A stretch of 64,000 nt of DNA from NCBI GenBank assembly GCA_026225945.1, contig JAMJFZ010000289.1, positions 2,531,001 through 2,595,000 of the forward strand, read 5' to 3'. The translations under genes were made by a program, and so were the position numbers. Numbering within the stretch: position 1 is the first letter of the stretch; every line of letters starts with the position of its first letter. The stretch is from Cricetomys ansorgei. Lineage: Eukaryota; Chordata; Mammalia; Rodentia; Nesomyidae. Shown in pieces: positions 25,372 through 36,462 of this stretch. A model generated the notes under the pieces. It was not told where the DNA came from. It searched no databases and worked only from the letters and a program-made list of their open reading frames with translations.

Positions 25372-26270
25372 GTCATCTATTCTGGTTCTAGTAGTCTTTT
25401 TGTTAGAGTTTGAAAAAAAAAAGCTGCTGGTTTGGAGGGTGTACTCTCTCTGGCCAGGGTGCAGACCTGACATCCCAGTTGGGCTTGTTCCACAACTTTG
25501 GCCAAGATCCTATCCCCAGGGAATGTGTGCTCCTCCTAAACCATGCTGAAGAGGCAGGAAGGATCTTTTATTCTTCAGTGAAATGCTCTATTTCCCTTTC
25601 TTCTTTCTTTATCTTTTCTAAGCATGCTTTCTTCAACACCTTGTGCTTCCCCTCTATTTCCTGACCCTTTCTCCAAAGCTTCCTTCCTTTCTTTCTTTAC
25701 TAGGTCTTTTGCAAATGCTGTGGATAGCACGGTCTCTAATCTTTCACATCACAGTTTAAAGGTGAGCGTGAGTAGACAGAGAACGCTAGTGTCAGAGTTT
25801 GAGATTGTATGAGGCAGGGGCTTTGGCAGTCAGACTCCAAATCTCCCTGTTCTGTCCAAAGTGAAATTTGGAAATTTGGGGGAGGGGTGAGGGTGGGTAG
25901 GTGAATTGTTTTCATTTTGGGCTGATAGCAGTGTGACCAGACAACACACAAAAACACTACGCCCTCTTTATTTAGGAAGATTGACTATAATGGTTATCCA
26001 CTAGTTGAATATTTGGTCTTTTGTTTTTGTGCAAAATATAAATGAAATACTAACACGGACATCTGCATTCGGCACTAAAAATATGCGTAGCTGCAAGAAG
26101 AGCTTCGCTCTGTGCTGGCACACATCTTAGCCTGTAGGGGTCTGGATCGGATTCGTTTTCTCTTCCAGTTAAAGAATTAAAAGGAAGCACAACAGATAGC
26201 TACAGGGAAACATCTCAAACCAGAAGGGGCCAGTGAAGAAAGGCTCTTATTAGGGGTGAAGAAATGCTAG
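25372..26270. other. Intergenic, nothing recognised
   Basis: No gene; short ORFs without domains. A pyrimidine-rich patch lies at about 25580-25705. Confidence 0.4.
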
Positions 26271-26281
26271 TACACACACAC

Positions 26282-26327
<46 letters not shown>
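26271..26327 (+). repeat. (CA)n microsatellite
   Basis: Nearly pure CA dinucleotides with one CAA interruption near the start. Confidence 0.95.
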
Positions 26328-26328
<1 letters not shown>

Positions 26329-27212
26329 AGAGAGAGCAAGACACACAGAGAGAAAGCTCATCTACAAAGTAGAGAGAGAGTCCAAAATTTGGTCTCTTTT
26401 TGAGAGCTAGGGGTTTGAAGGTTTGAGGGGTCTTCTTCCCCTAATTAATGGTCAGTCAATTTGAACAAAGACGGAGAGACTGATAGGCCCACAACTTTGG
26501 GGTAACCATTTCTGGATCACGCCTTGAACTCAGTCAGTGGTGCTTAGGTAGGGCGCTGTGGGGTGGGGGCTACTGGCAGGAGAAAAAGCCTACAAGGCCT
26601 TGAAGGTTTTTGTTAGCACTATCAGGAAGAAACCTTGTTGCCATTTATTAATTTGTGGCTCCTCTTTCTGCCTGCCTACATGAGATCTGTCTAATCCCTG
26701 GTCTCCCACAAGCACATGTACGCACACATACACCTGCACACACTGTGATCCCCCACCCCCACCCCGGGCCCCTTGCTTGAGACAGTGCGTGCGCTGACCC
26801 CTGTACTTGGAATGGATTTCAATCTTTGTCCGGGATAGACTCCCTTTAGAGAATGTCGTAGTGCCCCCTGGTGGAAGATGATGGAAGCTGTCACAGCTGC
26901 AGCAGTTCTGAAAATTCACTCTAGTCAGATTTATTCCTTCTGTTAAAATATCTAGGTGCAGAAGACATTACTCTGTGCTAAGTGATCGGCAGGATATCAT
27001 CACCAGAATAAAATATGGCTTCCATGCTAAAAATTACAGTATTGATGAGGTGTAAGAGTGGAACCGGCTAAGAATATGCTCGCGCGCAAATCAGAGCGCA
27101 GAGAACACTCACAGCTGGGACAGGGTCATATAAGGAAGTCTGTGTCCCAGGAGGACCACGCTTTGCCGGGGACTGGGGCAGGCTGTCTGGAGTGGGAGAC
27201 TCTTGCTGGTGG
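26328..27212. other. Intergenic, nothing recognised
   Basis: No gene is supported. The ORF at 26590-26919 (minus) has a glycine run from a C-rich tract at about 26750-26768 and no domain. Confidence 0.4.
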
Positions 27213-27290
27213 GGCTTCTGCGTCAATAAAAAGCCATGAGATCAGAGGATCTGGGTTCTGCTGTCCAGAATTGAAGTTCTATGACTCGTC
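27213..27290 (-). repeat. Partial copy of dispersed repeat 'R1'
   Basis: 'gtcaataaaaagccatgaga' then 'tcagaggatctgggttctg' is near-identical to 27585-27635 and, in reverse complement, related to the end of the element at 61.1 kb. The family name is unknown to me. Confidence 0.6.
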
Positions 27291-27582
27291 AAATGGATTG
27301 GACAGCCTTGCAGTTTAATATGTGAAACGGCAGCTTACAGTGATGGCTGTGTGCTCTCTACGCTGTCGCTCGCTCACTGTCAACTCGCATTTGCAAATAT
27401 TTAAGGGAAAACCTGGAAAGGTTTAAGTTCCAAGTTGTGTTCTGTTCTGATTATTGTGATGAAATCTTACGGCGATCCCACCCCTGCCATCCAGGACAGG
27501 AATCATCTTTCTGTCTATATGCAAAGATGTTTGATTGCTCATGATCTGCATGTGCTATCAATAGAACACCCGAGGAGTTTCT
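27291..27582. other. Intergenic spacer between R1 copies
   Basis: No gene or recognised repeat. Slightly CpG-containing at about 27360-27375. Confidence 0.35.
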
Positions 27583-27745
27583 GTGTCAATAAAAACCCCT
27601 GAGATCACAGGATCTGAGTTCTAATGTCCATGATGGTACTTTCCGTGATAGCGGTTCCCTCTGCTGAGGTCTGGCAGGGTTTCCATCTATGAAAATGTCT
27701 CCTTCTCTTCTTTGCTGAGCCACACAGTATCCTAACTGCTGCAGG
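27583..27745 (-). repeat. Dispersed repeat 'R1', longer copy
   Basis: Read on the minus strand it contains 'tggctcagcaaagaagagaa', 'ggaaaccctgccagacctca' and 'gcagagggaacc', then the AATAAA-free end shared with 27213-27290. The same order recurs on the plus strand at 61118-61245. The shared translation-like pattern (…QQRR…G…PAR.QQR…) comes from repeat sequence, not from a gene. Confidence 0.65.
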
Positions 27746-28227
27746 TACGTATATATATATAGGAGATAACAGCACATGTGGGGTCAGTACTACTGGTGGT
27801 TTGGGGCGTCACTGGGGGTGTTGTGATGTGCCACTTGAGGACCAGAGAGAAGACAGACTAAAAGCATGTGAATTATTGTTCAGGCAAGGGGAACTATTAA
27901 AACTATGAGAGAGGTTGAGAGATCCCAAGGAGAAATTGTAACATTCAGTGAACCATGAACTGAGAAGGTTGCCTCCAGGCAATTATTTAGTCTAAAAGAA
28001 AGATACTTTCACTAGGACTTGGTAAGCTGGCATTTCTTTTGAAGTCTGTGGCTCATCAAGGCATTTTTTTTTTCTTAAGCATTTTCCAGCATTTTGTTTT
28101 TGATTAAAATGCATTGTACACATTGATGAGGTGTGGTGTGATATTTCAACATATGCACAGAACACGCCCTAATCAGATACATATTCTCTTTATCCACCCT
28201 TCTCTCCAACCTTAGGAATTGCTCCTT

Positions 28228-28426
28228 AAAATTTTTTTAATGTATTTATTATCACTTTATATGCACACCTCTGTGCCCTCAAAGACCAGAAAAGGGTGTC
28301 AGATACCCTGGAACTAGAGTTAACAGGAGGTTTAGAGCCACTTGAGATGGGAGCTGGGGGCCAAACCTAGGTCTTCTGCAAGAGCAGCAAGTGCTTGTGA
28401 CTTGTGAGCCATCTCTCCAGTCCCAG
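28228..28426 (-). repeat. B2 SINE (inside L1 relic)
   Basis: On the minus strand: 'gggactggagagatggctca', a 'cacttgctgctcttgcagaa' block and a T/A-rich 3' tail. Confidence 0.85.
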
Positions 28427-28509
28427 TAATCACCACTTCACATATAGGCTGACCACTCTCAGCTTCTGCTTAATGAGGGAAACATGTGGTCTTTGTCTTT
28501 TGTGTGAGG

Positions 28510-28688
28510 CTTATGAGCACCAGTTAAGAGCACTGGTTGCTCTTCAGTTCCCAGTGCTCATATGGCAGTTCATAATTCCAATCTTAGGGGATCTGATGTT
28601 CTTTTCTCGCTTTTGTGGACATCAGTCAGGCGTGTGGTGCACAGATATTCACACAGGTCAATTACTCACAGACGTACAATTTAACAGT
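28510..28688 (+). repeat. B2 SINE, head-truncated (inside L1 relic)
   Basis: 'accagttaagagcactggtt', 'gctcttcagttcccagtgct' and 'catatggcagttcataattc' follow the B2 body. The first bases of the head are lost. Confidence 0.75.
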
Positions 28689-28695
28689 GTATGTA

Positions 28696-28862
28696 AGGGG
28701 GGGGCCAGAGAGATGACTCAGTGGATACTAGCACTTGGATTTGATTCTTAGCACCCACATGGTGGCTCATAACCATCTCTAACTCCAGTTCTAAGGGATG
28801 TGACACCCTCTTCTGGCCTCCATTTTGCACAGCCAAATATGCAGGCAAAACACCCAGCTGGA
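28696..28862 (+). repeat. B2 SINE (inside L1 relic)
   Basis: 'gggccagagagatgactcag', 'cacccacatggtggctcata' and 'cctcttctggcctccatttt' in B2 order. Confidence 0.85.
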
Positions 28863-29340
28863 TCACATGGTGGGTCTGTTTGTAGTTTTGAGGAAATGGC
28901 ATAGAGGCTTTCTGCATGGTTGTAATGTTTTACATCCCAACGTCAGTGTGGAAGAATTCCCCTTCTCTTCCTTCTTATCTTCCCTCGAGGGGTGTCTCTG
29001 CAAATCCGTTGCCTATTAGTAATATAATTATTTGGTTTTTTTCTTTGTGTTTAAGGTTTTTGAGTTCCTTATATGTTCTGGACTTTTAGACTTTTTATTC
29101 AATTCTTTGTCACGTGAGTAATGGACAAGGATTTCCTTGAATTTGCAGGTTATCTCTCTACTTTTGTTAGCTGTTTGCTTCATCATGCAAAAACACCTGC
29201 CTTGGGTGTCATCTCATCCGCTCATTCTCTGTAATGTCATCTTGAAGTATTTGTTTCAGTTTCTTCTAGTAATTTTCATAGTTTCAGATCTTATATTAAG
29301 GTCTTCCATTCATTCTGAGCTGATTTTATGCAGGGTGAGT

Positions 29341-29761
29341 TGTGCTGGCTTATTTTATGTCAACTTGACAAAGGCTAGAGTCATCTGAGACGGGAAACCC
29401 TGACTGAGAATGCCTCCATAAGATCTGGCTCTAGGCAGGCCTGTGGGGCGTTGGCTTAATTAGTGATTGATGTAGGAGGGCTCAGACTATCTTGGATGGA
29501 GATCACCCTTGGGCTGGTGGTCTTGGGTTCTATAAGAAAGCAGGCTGAGCAAGCCATGAGGAGCAAACCAGTAAATAGCATTCCTCCATGGCTTCTTCTG
29601 CATCAGCTCCTGCTGCCAGGTTCCTGCCCTGCTTGAGTTCCTGTCCTGACTCCCTTTGATGACAACAGTGATGTGGAAATCTAAGCTAACTAAGCCCTTT
29701 CTTCCCTGAGTTGCTTTGGTCATGATGCTTCATTGCAGCAATAGAAGCTCTAACTGGGATA
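29341..29761 (+). mobile_element. Solo LTR-like element with 6-bp target-site duplication
   Basis: A 421-bp block begins TGTGCTGGCT and ends CTAACTGGGATA. It is flanked by GTGAGT at 29335-29340 and again at 29762-29767, so the target-site duplication is six bases. The body ('gggctggtggtcttgggttc', 'gcaggctgagcaagccatga') is a dispersed rodent repeat. The insertion splits the L1 relic cleanly. It contains no coding capacity. The exact family is not named. Confidence 0.7.
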
Positions 29762-30137
29762 GTGAGTGATAGAGGCGAGGTTCTTCCCTGTGGGTATCCA
29801 GTTTTTCCAGTACTGTTTGCTGAAGAGGCTGTCCTTACTACAATGTGTGTATTTGATGCCCTGCTTGAAATTAGTTGGCTACAGACGTGGGTTTGTTTCT
29901 GGCATCTCTGTAACATCCCAGATGTAAGTATCTCTTATGTCGTGATGTTGCCTTGGCTAATGTGGCTGATACTCTCTCTAATGATTTCTTTTATTTTTGA
30001 GATTATGTCTTGAAACTAGGCATTGTGATGCCTCCAGTTTTGCTTGCTTCATTCGAGACCTCTTTGGCTATTTGGGATTTCTTGTGCTTCCACGTGAATT
30101 GAAGGCTATTTTCCTCTGGTCAGTGAAGAACACACCT

Positions 30138-30320
30138 CCCTTTCCAGGAAAGGTTTCATAGTGTACCCCCAACTGACTGGAACTCATCATGTAGATCAGA
30201 TCAGGCCTGTGTAGCCCAGGTTGGCCTTAAACTCCTCTTTTTTTCTGACTCTTGAGTGCTAGAATTGATGGCCTGCACTACCACACCTGGCCCATTATTT
30301 ATAAAAAAAAAAAAAAAAAA
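30138..30320 (-). repeat. B1 SINE (antisense) next to A-run
   Basis: 'gtgtagcccaggttggcctt', 'aaactcctc' and 'ctgcactaccacacctggcc' are B1 in reverse. A run of A at about 30302-30320 follows. Confidence 0.75.
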
Positions 30321-31068
30321 AGGAATTGTATTGGCTGTTTGGTGCTATAATAGCATGTTACCAAAGCTTTTGGAACACAAGTAACTTCAATAAAAACAGC
30401 ATCTATTCGACTCGCGTGGGTAGGAGGGCTATAACTGAAGAACAGGAAATTTCCTTCAAGATTTATGAGAATGACTTAGAATCCTTCAGTCAGCTTTTAT
30501 AGTTGATTTATTGCCCTCGATCATCTCCAGAATAGAGTTAAGGATAAGCTGTTCACAGGAGTTTAGTAAAGAAAGATGACTTTGGAACTGGCTTCGTTCT
30601 TCTCAGTTGGTTATAGCGGAGCCAGTTTCTCACAAAGGAAGCCTTTGTGAAGAGCTGAGGAATGGCTCCGACGTGCAGTCCCCAATCCATGGAATCTGGG
30701 AGTGTTACCTGGAAGGATAAAGTGGACTTTGCAGATGTGATTAAGATCTCAAGACGGGGAGATTTTCCTGGATTACCTTGGTTTGTCTGAAATGCAATCA
30801 CACATTTCCAGACATGGCAGAGGCAAGGGAAAATTCAATAAACAGAAGCAAAGAGGGCCTTGTGATGGTGCAAACTTACAGTTAGAGGCGGGAGATGCAG
30901 GCCCCAGGGTTTACAGCTTGAGGAAGGCACAGGAGACAAGGAGGGAAAGCCATGATACTCTAGAAGCCAGCAAGGGCAAGGAGGGTTTGCCCTGACCTCA
31001 GCAGGGACAGCAGTCCTGAGCAAATGCCCGGCTCAGCTCAGCAAAACTGACATGGAACTTGTGGGATT
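30321..31068. repeat. Probable ancient interspersed repeat, unnamed
   Basis: The stretch around 30730-30800 ('gcagatgtgattaagatctc', 'ggggagattttcctggatta') and 30955-31015 ('ctctagaagccagcaagggc') resembles an old mammal-wide repeat body. No gene is seen. The ORFs at 30553-30801 and 30783-30995 lie on opposite strands in this repeat. Confidence 0.4.
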
Positions 31069-31069
31069 T

Positions 31070-31486
31070 GTATTTATATATAGGATTTATTAGAGTGGCT
31101 TACAGGCTGTGGTCCATCTAGGCCAACAATAACTGTCTACCAATGGAAAGTCTAATAATCCTGTAGTTGTTCAGTCCACAAGGCTGATGTCCTACTGGTC
31201 TTCGGTATAAACTGGAATCCCGAAGAAGCAGGCTCTTATGTCAGTGAAGGAATGGACAGACAAAGAGAGAAAGCTTCTTTCTTCCATGTCCTTTATACAG
31301 TCTAAGACCAGAAGGTGTGGCCATGATTAAAGTCGAATTTTCCCACCTCAAAAGATTCAGATTAAGAGTGGGTCTTTCCACTTCAAAAGATTTAATTAAG
31401 CAAAGATTCCTTACATGTGTACCCAGACAAATGAGTTTTAGTTAATTCCAGATGTAGTCAAGTTGACAACCAAAAATAGCCATCAC
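31070..31486 (-). mobile_element. LTR-like rodent repeat
   Basis: On the minus strand it starts TGATGGCTATTTTTGGTTGT and runs through 'caacttgactacatctggaa' to 'ccactctaataaatcctata', with an AATAAA near its 3' end as in an LTR. Its first 30 bases resemble the start of the element at 29341. I could not read a target-site duplication. Confidence 0.6.
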
Positions 31487-31559
31487 TGTATTTCAAACTT
31501 ACAAAATAATCATTGCAAGGATCTATTAAAATGTTATTTTACAAAATCTTTATTTATAT

Positions 31560-31712
31560 AGTGATGCATTTCATTTTGTTTTTAATTTTGAGGCAGGGTC
31601 TCACTTTGTATCCCTGGCTGGCCTGGAACAGGCTGTGTTGAGCCAGCTGGTCTCAAACTCAGACATCTGCCTGCTTTTGTCTTCTGAGTTCTAGGCTTAC
31701 CATACCTTGTTT
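31560..31712 (-). repeat. B1 SINE (antisense)
   Basis: 'gaggcagggtctcactttgt', 'ggctggcctggaacaggctg' and 'tgcctgcttttgtcttctga' match B1 in reverse, with a small internal insertion. Confidence 0.75.
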
Positions 31713-33480
31713 ATTTTTGTTCTTAAGAACATGAGACTGGGAGTGCCCTGGGTATTCTGAAGACAGAGGCTGTGCTGGCTCTGTGGTGAATTGCCACAGG
31801 GATTTCAAAGGCCCTGGCCTTGTCTCACTAGGAATTGTTACCTGCTCTATAGAATTCACTGCCAGACCTGGACTTCCAGCCTTCCAATCAGACCAACACT
31901 CACTAGTATGTCCTTAAGCATTCAGTGAAGGACATCATGCTAAACAAGGAAGATTATTTCCAGCCTCTCGGTTGTTCAAACGCTATGATTTCTATCACTG
32001 CCTGAGAACTATGCTTTCTTAAAAATTATATGTCAAAGTATTTATTTAGAGAAACAAAATATCACAAAACGTTAACTGATGAACCCGGTGAAATATATGT
32101 GGACATACATTATTTCTCCGTTCTAATTTCCTGGGTTTTGACATTTTTCAAAACAAAGTTTGGAGGAAACTTAAAAGAAGGGTGATGAAGTTTTGAAATG
32201 CACTCACTAGCCCCATGAGCACACTCCAGTATTGGAAGAGATGGCAATTATGTCTCCGTGGCTGGGGAACAGTAGTTTACAATTTTTCACAAAACACATG
32301 TTATGATAAACAGCAATCACATACTCAGAATCTTCATATGTGGCCCTTCTTCCAATATCTGGTGTTTCTAGCCTCTCAGTGATAAAAGTGTAAAGCAAGA
32401 CTCCACACCAATGGGCAGATTAAACTGAGTTCAACCATCAATAGTCACCTAAGATATTAAAACTTACTGATCTTTTGAAACACTAACGTCTCAGCACAGG
32501 ACATCCTTCAGTTACACTATCCTCGGAATGATAGAGGTGCACAATACCTACAAAGATGCAGAAAATGTATGTTTGTAGAAACATGTTAGCCATGTTTTGT
32601 CCTCTTAGAACAAAATCTATTCTGTCATCTTCACATGAACATTCATAGTTGCAAATTTAATTCAGTTTTCAAAAGAAGAACCGTTCAAATGCATACATAG
32701 TATGGACTGGCAATAAACATTTTACTGCTCTCTTCTTTTTGCTTTACTGTTAGGGTTTGTAAATTCTAGGACTCTACTGACACCTAGAGGAAATCGGCTC
32801 TAAACACTGAGGCTCTCCAGTACTTTTTACAACAGTTTCCTGACCCACTGTTCAAATTTATTTTATTATTACTACTTATTTTTATCTATGCTTTAGTTTT
32901 TCTCTTGCTCTCTAAGCAGACTATGAATTTATCTTCTACAGAAGTGCCTTGTCATAAATAGCATACTATAATGCAGAGAAAACGAAAGAAAAACCAAGAA
33001 TTTCCAGCCACTAGTGGAACTCAGATTCCACACAAAGATTAAGTGGTGTTTCCGTTACTTCTGTGCACTGCCATGCATCTTTCGGTAGTTGAAAGGTACT
33101 TAAGAAAAACCTGACTCAAATTCCTTTTATTATCTTAGAACTATGTACTATCCATAGTGACAAATTATTATCGGGATAAAATATGACATTATACATATAT
33201 GTGCAACAGCTTGGTGCTTGCGCTCTGTGTAGATACTCTGTAAGAATTTATGAATTTCAAATCTAACCCGGAGATTAAGGAAGTTAAGGAAGTACTCCCG
33301 GCTTAATTTGAAAACCTAGATATGAATAAGCCGATTCTGTCTCAAATGTGTGTTTTAGAGTTGAAATTGAAACATTGTGGTTGTCAGAGACGCTGGACAA
33401 GGAGCACGAAGGATGTATGGAAGAGCGGGAGCCTTTCCTTAATACAGGGACATGGAAATAACTTGAGCCCCGCAAGATGT
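31713..33480. other. Intergenic, nothing recognised
   Basis: No gene or named repeat. AT-rich and CpG-poor, in contrast to the island that follows. Confidence 0.45.
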
Positions 33481-33499
33481 ATTTTGAGGTTGCCTCTCA

Positions 33500-33985
33500 A
33501 AGCCCTGGAAGCACCAAACAGGCAGACGGTGCAGCCGCAAAGGGGGCTTCGGGAAGGAAGGCTGCCAAACCCAGGCGCTCCCATCACGATTTGCATAAGT
33601 GCAAGTGCGGTTCCTCCCGCGATCTGATTCCGCACCCCAGACGCTGGGAAGCAGCTGAGGCAGCAGATGACCGTTTACCCTGCCAGAGCGCGTGGAGCAT
33701 CCCCACATTACTCACTAAGTAATGAGGAGGGGACTTAGAAGCGCTCCGCGGTTCAGACGGGCCTGCCAGTTAGCCCCTGGGCTCTGCTTTGTGCGCTCTG
33801 CACACAGCAGAGCCTCTCAGGAGGGAATGCAAATGAATCAACAGACAGCGTGGGGTCCCAGCAGCAGCAGGCAAGGTACTGCCTATGCAACAGGGCGTGA
33901 TGACAGATAATTAGCTGTGACATGCCCTCGACGGAGCATTCAGTTGGAAACCAGCGTGCTACAAGCTACCGCAAACCGAGAGATC
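33500..33985. promoter_or_regulatory. CpG-rich island with two octamer motifs
   Basis: About 25 CpG dinucleotides fall within roughly 460 bases, while neighbouring kilobases have almost none. Two perfect octamers are present: ATTTGCAT at 33589-33596 and ATGCAAAT at 33827-33834. A homeodomain-type TAATTAG lies at 33908-33914. No SINE or L1 signature is visible inside it. It lies about 7 kb beyond the Tyrp1 3' end. It may be a distal enhancer or the promoter of an unannotated transcript; the ORFs through it on both strands are a by-product of high GC. The regulatory role is inferred, not shown. Confidence 0.4.
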
Positions 33986-34268
33986 AAACTTTGGAGCATA
34001 AATTCTTATTTTGCCAGGCTTTTTTTTTTTTTTTTAGATGGTTGTTGGAAAAAAAGTCACCTTTATGGAATTTCATAGAGATTAAGTTTGAAATGTATTA
34101 AGCTCTTTTACATTCTAGCCCATCACCCATCACTGCAGATACGCTTACACGTGCTCTCACTGTTTAAAAATGTCTGTTTTGTGAAACAGCCCTTATTTTT
34201 CATAGAAGAAAATGGTGGCTTAGAGAAGTCACGAACTTGCTCAGCGATGACAAGGTGATAATAGAACA
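33986..34268. repeat. T-run and possible MIR relic
   Basis: A T-run lies at 34020-34036. Bases about 34185-34262 ('gaaaatggtggcttagagaa', 'gtcacgaacttgctcagcga') are MIR-like but weak. Confidence 0.35.
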
Positions 34269-34395
34269 CAGCCAGGCTAATGGTGCATGCATTTAACTTC
34301 AATACTCAAGAGCCAAGGGCAGGTGGATCTCTGTAAGTTTGAGGCTAGCCTGATCTAGGTAGCTTGGCCTTCTAGGACTACATGTGATAGGAGAT
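34269..34395 (+). repeat. B1 SINE, diverged
   Basis: 'atggtgcatgcatttaactt', 'gcaggtggatctctgtaagt' and 'ttgaggctagcctgatctag' follow B1. Confidence 0.7.
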
Positions 34396-34703
34396 CTTTC
34401 TGACTCTGCTCCCCCTTCTGATCAGTAAGTGCCTTTAAGATGTTGGCATTTATACATCCTTTTATTTTAAATCTTCAAAATTGCTTATTAAAAAAAAATA
34501 CTCCAAAGGCCACTACTGGGACAACTGGGAAAATATGTGAGCTATATCTTACGAAGGATTATTTGATCTCTGCCAAATTTCCCTCCTATTTCATTGTGTT
34601 TAATAAGAGAGTGTTACTGGCACATTCACAGAGGAGATACAACTGAGACAGGAATAAGGAGCCTGAATACCATCTATTTACTTTTACACTTGCTCAGGAA
34701 ACA

Positions 34704-34741
<38 letters not shown>

Positions 34742-35706
34742 AAGGGGGGGAAGAAATGTTGAAAATACACTTGTAAAATTAGATACCTGTTAAATCTAAC
34801 TATAACACATTTGGGGGATCATTGTATTCTTGCAAACATTTCAGAAATTGGATTTTCTAAAGAGAGGTACATATGAATTATATGCCAAATTTTCTCTGAG
34901 AGATTTAGATACTCACCTACCAAATTGGCCATTTCTTTCCATATCTGTATTCTCAGCAGGGCTCAAGTGGGGCTGATTCCCACAGCTGCCTGGCTCTTTC
35001 ACCTTGGTCTCAAATCATCAGTGTCTTTGGTCTGGCAGAAGCATCTACTGTCTGGGGAAGCACTTGGATGCTGTGTGACCCAGCTTTCCTTCATGTGTCC
35101 TGCAGAGCCTGGTGACCATGATGAAGGGGCATAATTGTACAAGAAATACAGACACATGCTTGCCGTTGTTGTTTAGCTGGGAATTTTAGCAGTATGGGGA
35201 GGTTATTAATTACAAATGCCCCTTCCATCAACATAGAAGCTGTTTCTTCTGTTTTCAAGGATCACATGATCATGTTTTAAGCCAGAAAAGGAGCAGCAGC
35301 TGCGATCACTGTTCATTGTAGCCAGAGTCGATTGTTGCTCATAATCAAAACTGTGAAACGAGCTCAAAGGGGCCATCTTGTGGGAGATTTCTATTCAATT
35401 TTCAGCAGGTTTATTGACAAAATCTGGCCAAATCTGAAGGTTAGAAAGAAACGACAGCATGGAAGTACATTTGATGACATGTCATAAGCTTCTGTTTGGA
35501 AGTCTAAATAACAAAAGAAGACCAGAGTATATCTCCATATGTAATTTGTTTAATTGAAATGAAAACTGTTCTGGACTGCTGTCAGAAGGCCAGTTTGAGT
35601 TTTATTCAGTGTCCCTTACTTTCTCTCTCTCAGATTACAAGCCTAACTTTATTTATTTATTTTTTTGTACAATATAGGGAAAGTTAAGAGTAAGCTTCTA
35701 GGTTCA
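34396..35706. other. Intergenic with (CA)n at 34704-34739
   Basis: No gene. A clean CA microsatellite lies at 34704-34739; the rest is unassigned. Confidence 0.5.
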
Positions 35707-35717
35707 GATGTCTGTAG

Positions 35718-35812
35718 GATGCCACAGTGCCTGCTGGATGCCTGGGTACCCGCATGATGTCCTGGTCCCTGCTTGATGGCCAGGTGTCTGTGGGATGTCT
35801 GGGTTCCTGTGT
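35718..35812 (+). repeat. 19-bp minisatellite, five copies
   Basis: Five consecutive 19-bp units each begin GATG, at 35718, 35737, 35756, 35775 and 35794, with a shared pattern GATGyC..GGT.cCTG. A partial unit precedes them at 35707. The units have diverged, so the array is not recent. Confidence 0.8.
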
Positions 35813-36325
35813 GTTTGGGCAGTGAAACCCAACTTCACGTTGAACTTTGTCATGCTTAATCTTTGGCTAATATAGGCCAGGTGAATGTCCATGATCCAAG
35901 CTACCTACCACCACCAAAAGCCATTATCATGCTCGTGATCCATGCTCCTGTCACAGCCTTAACTTATTATTTTTTATCTTTTTTATCTTTTTTGGGGGCT
36001 TTGGGGGTAGGTCACAGGCATGGGAGGGTATACCTCAGAGGAATGGGAAAAGGGTATGAAACTCAAGTAATTAATAAAAGTATTACGTTGAAAAAACTAA
36101 ACGTCTATGGTATGTTATACATTTTGAAGTACTTCATTCTTTATTTCCATTCCAGAATACCACTTTTGTTATTAAACATTTTCTCTAAGCCAAAGCCGAT
36201 GGCGCCCTCTGAGTTGCCTGCCAACTCTCCCCCATCCAAACCACAAAGCAGGAATGGGCCTTTTCATCTTGTGAGGTTGATTCTCTGATTCCCCTCTTGG
36301 TTTCTCAACAGTATGTTTAGACTAG
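35813..36325. other. Intergenic, nothing recognised
   Basis: An ORF of 141 codons at 35863-36288 has no recognisable domain and AT-rich, gene-unlike composition. I treat it as chance. Confidence 0.4.
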
Positions 36326-36327
36326 GG

Positions 36328-36462
36328 TTCTTTTTTTCTTTCCTTCTTCATTGAAATCAACTCTCAGAATGGAGGCTTGGCTGGCCTGGAGCTCACAGAG
36401 ATCTGCCTACCTCTGTCTCCCAAGTCCTGGTATTAAAAATGAGCACAACCGTGCGTAGCTAG
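36328..36462 (-). repeat. B1 SINE (antisense)
   Basis: 'ggctggcctggagctcacag', 'agatctgcctacctctgtct' and 'cccaagtcctggtattaaaa' match B1 in reverse. Confidence 0.75.

Larger units (their letters stand above)
28095..30115 (-). repeat. L1 relic (antisense), interrupted by SINEs and an LTR
   Basis: Pieces match reverse-complement L1 in order: 3'-UTR at 28095-28215, then 28866-29340 ('ttgagttccttatatgttct', 'caggttatctctctactttt'), then 29762-30115 ('gtatccagtttttccagtac', 'cctccagttttgcttgcttc'). Three B2 SINEs and one LTR-like element sit inside it and explain the gaps. No open frame survives. Confidence 0.65.

Noticed and set aside
33477..33722. ORFs in the CpG-rich island as a possible gene
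   Set aside because: GC-rich DNA has fewer stops on all frames, several frames are open at once, and no family motif or splice structure supports coding.
35863..36288. 141-codon ORF as a gene
   Set aside because: No motif, AT-rich skewed composition, and no splice or promoter context.
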